From contig CAIVDG010000037.1 of NCBI GenBank assembly GCA_903904615.1, positions 1-6,344 on the forward strand: a stretch of DNA of 6,344 bases, read 5' to 3'. Below are positions 6,156-6,344 of this stretch, piece after piece. Within the stretch, counting starts at the first letter, position 1, and every line of letters begins with the position of its first letter. Position numbers and translations under genes: made by a program. Origin of the DNA: an uncultured Acidimicrobiaceae bacterium. Lineage in GTDB: Bacteria; Actinomycetota; Acidimicrobiia; Acidimicrobiales; Ilumatobacteraceae. The notes below the pieces were generated by a model that ran no database searches, was not told the origin of the DNA, and saw nothing but the letters and a program-made list of their open reading frames with translations.

Positions 6156-6176
6156 TTCCGTAAAATTTTTACGGAA
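6156..6176. promoter_or_regulatory. Perfect 21-bp palindrome, probable TetR operator
   Basis: TTCCGTAAAA (6156-6165) and TTTTACGGAA (6167-6176) are exact inverted repeats around a single central base. Size, symmetry and position just upstream of a TetR-family gene are typical of TetR operators. It sits immediately upstream of the candidate -10 element, where bound protein would block RNA polymerase, so autorepression is the likely outcome. It lies between the transporter stop and the tetR start. It is unlikely to be a terminator: the stem is AT-rich, the loop is one base, and no T-tract follows in the transporter direction. Confidence 0.75.
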
Positions 6177-6182
6177 TCACAA

Positions 6183-6344
6183 CTAGTTCGTGGCTCGATC
6201 GGGGCGGCTGGTGAGATAGGCCCCAACAATCACCACACACATTCCGATAACGGCCAACACCGTGACCGATTCGTCTCGGAATAACAAGCCAAGAATGGTG
6301 GCAACAATTGGCGTGAAGAACACGCCGATAACACCACGTACAGC
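6183..6344 (-). CDS. EamA/DMT-family transporter, C-terminal fragment (gene runs off the window)
   Basis: The - strand is open from the right edge to a TAG at 6183-6185 and encodes 53 residues. They include VIGVFFTPIVATILGLLFRDE, then SVTVLAVIGMCVVIVGAYL and a polar tail SRPDRATN. This matches the end of EamA-domain (drug/metabolite transporter superfamily) proteins: a PhxxhhhGhhhhxE-type segment between the last two membrane helices, a final helix with IGxxxVIxGxYL character, and a short basic cytoplasmic end. The substrate cannot be inferred. It lies upstream of tetR on the same strand with a 41-bp gap that holds the palindrome. The family call rests on a short fragment, so the exact subfamily is uncertain. 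Confidence 0.75.
   Translation of the reverse strand, partial: AVRGVIGVFFTPIVATILGLLFRDESVTVLAVIGMCVVIVGAYLTSRPDRATN

Noticed and set aside
6156..6176. Palindrome as intrinsic terminator of the transporter gene
   Set aside because: The stem is AT-rich, the loop is a single base, and no run of T follows on the - strand. Operator function fits better.
6181..6188. AACTAGTT palindrome at the transporter stop codon
   Set aside because: It is only 8 bp, and flanking bases (C/C, then A/G) do not extend the symmetry. It is probably chance.

Overview
The window covers the 3' end of a respiratory complex I (NADH:quinone oxidoreductase, nuo) operon on the + strand, followed by a convergent regulatory/transport segment on the - strand. 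By eye the DNA is of mid G+C. Subunit style (long His/Asp-decorated NuoL, GTG/TTG start use, a probable leaderless regulator gene) suggests a mid-GC actinobacterium, possibly an aquatic Acidimicrobiia-type lineage. That assignment is inference: there is no rRNA or other marker here.

Layout. Positions 2-1444 hold the C-terminal ~60% of NuoL, open at the left edge. Positions 1459-3000 hold complete NuoM. Positions 3005-4510 hold complete NuoN, starting at a GTG with a strong Shine-Dalgarno site. Positions 4494-5525 hold a MidA/NDUFAF7-type SAM-dependent methyltransferase whose start overlaps the nuoN end. After only 19 bp a TetR-family regulator (5545-6141, - strand) converges on it. A perfect 21-bp palindrome lies 15-35 bp upstream of the regulator start. 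Positions 6183-6344 on the - strand hold the last 53 residues of an EamA/DMT-type membrane transporter, open at the right edge.

How the genes work together. NuoL, NuoM and NuoN are the three antiporter-like proton-pumping subunits of the complex I membrane arm, and all retain the expected Glu/Lys/His proton-path residues. The methyltransferase belongs to the family whose eukaryotic member NDUFAF7 dimethylates an arginine of the 49-kDa subunit (NDUFS2, bacterial NuoD) and is needed for complex I assembly. Its overlap with nuoN suggests it is a built-in maturation factor of this operon. The TetR gene probably represses itself through the palindrome, and its link to the neighbouring transporter is only positional.

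Most of the window is a conventional respiratory locus. The unusual parts are the decorations on NuoL (a His-rich loop, a long acidic loop with a CX9C pair, a duplicated VDGxVNGAG segment), a matching His/Asp patch in NuoM, the operon-embedded midA, and the clean TetR operator with a possibly leaderless promoter. I see no RNA genes, mobile elements, CRISPR arrays or non-coding stretch over 300 bases.
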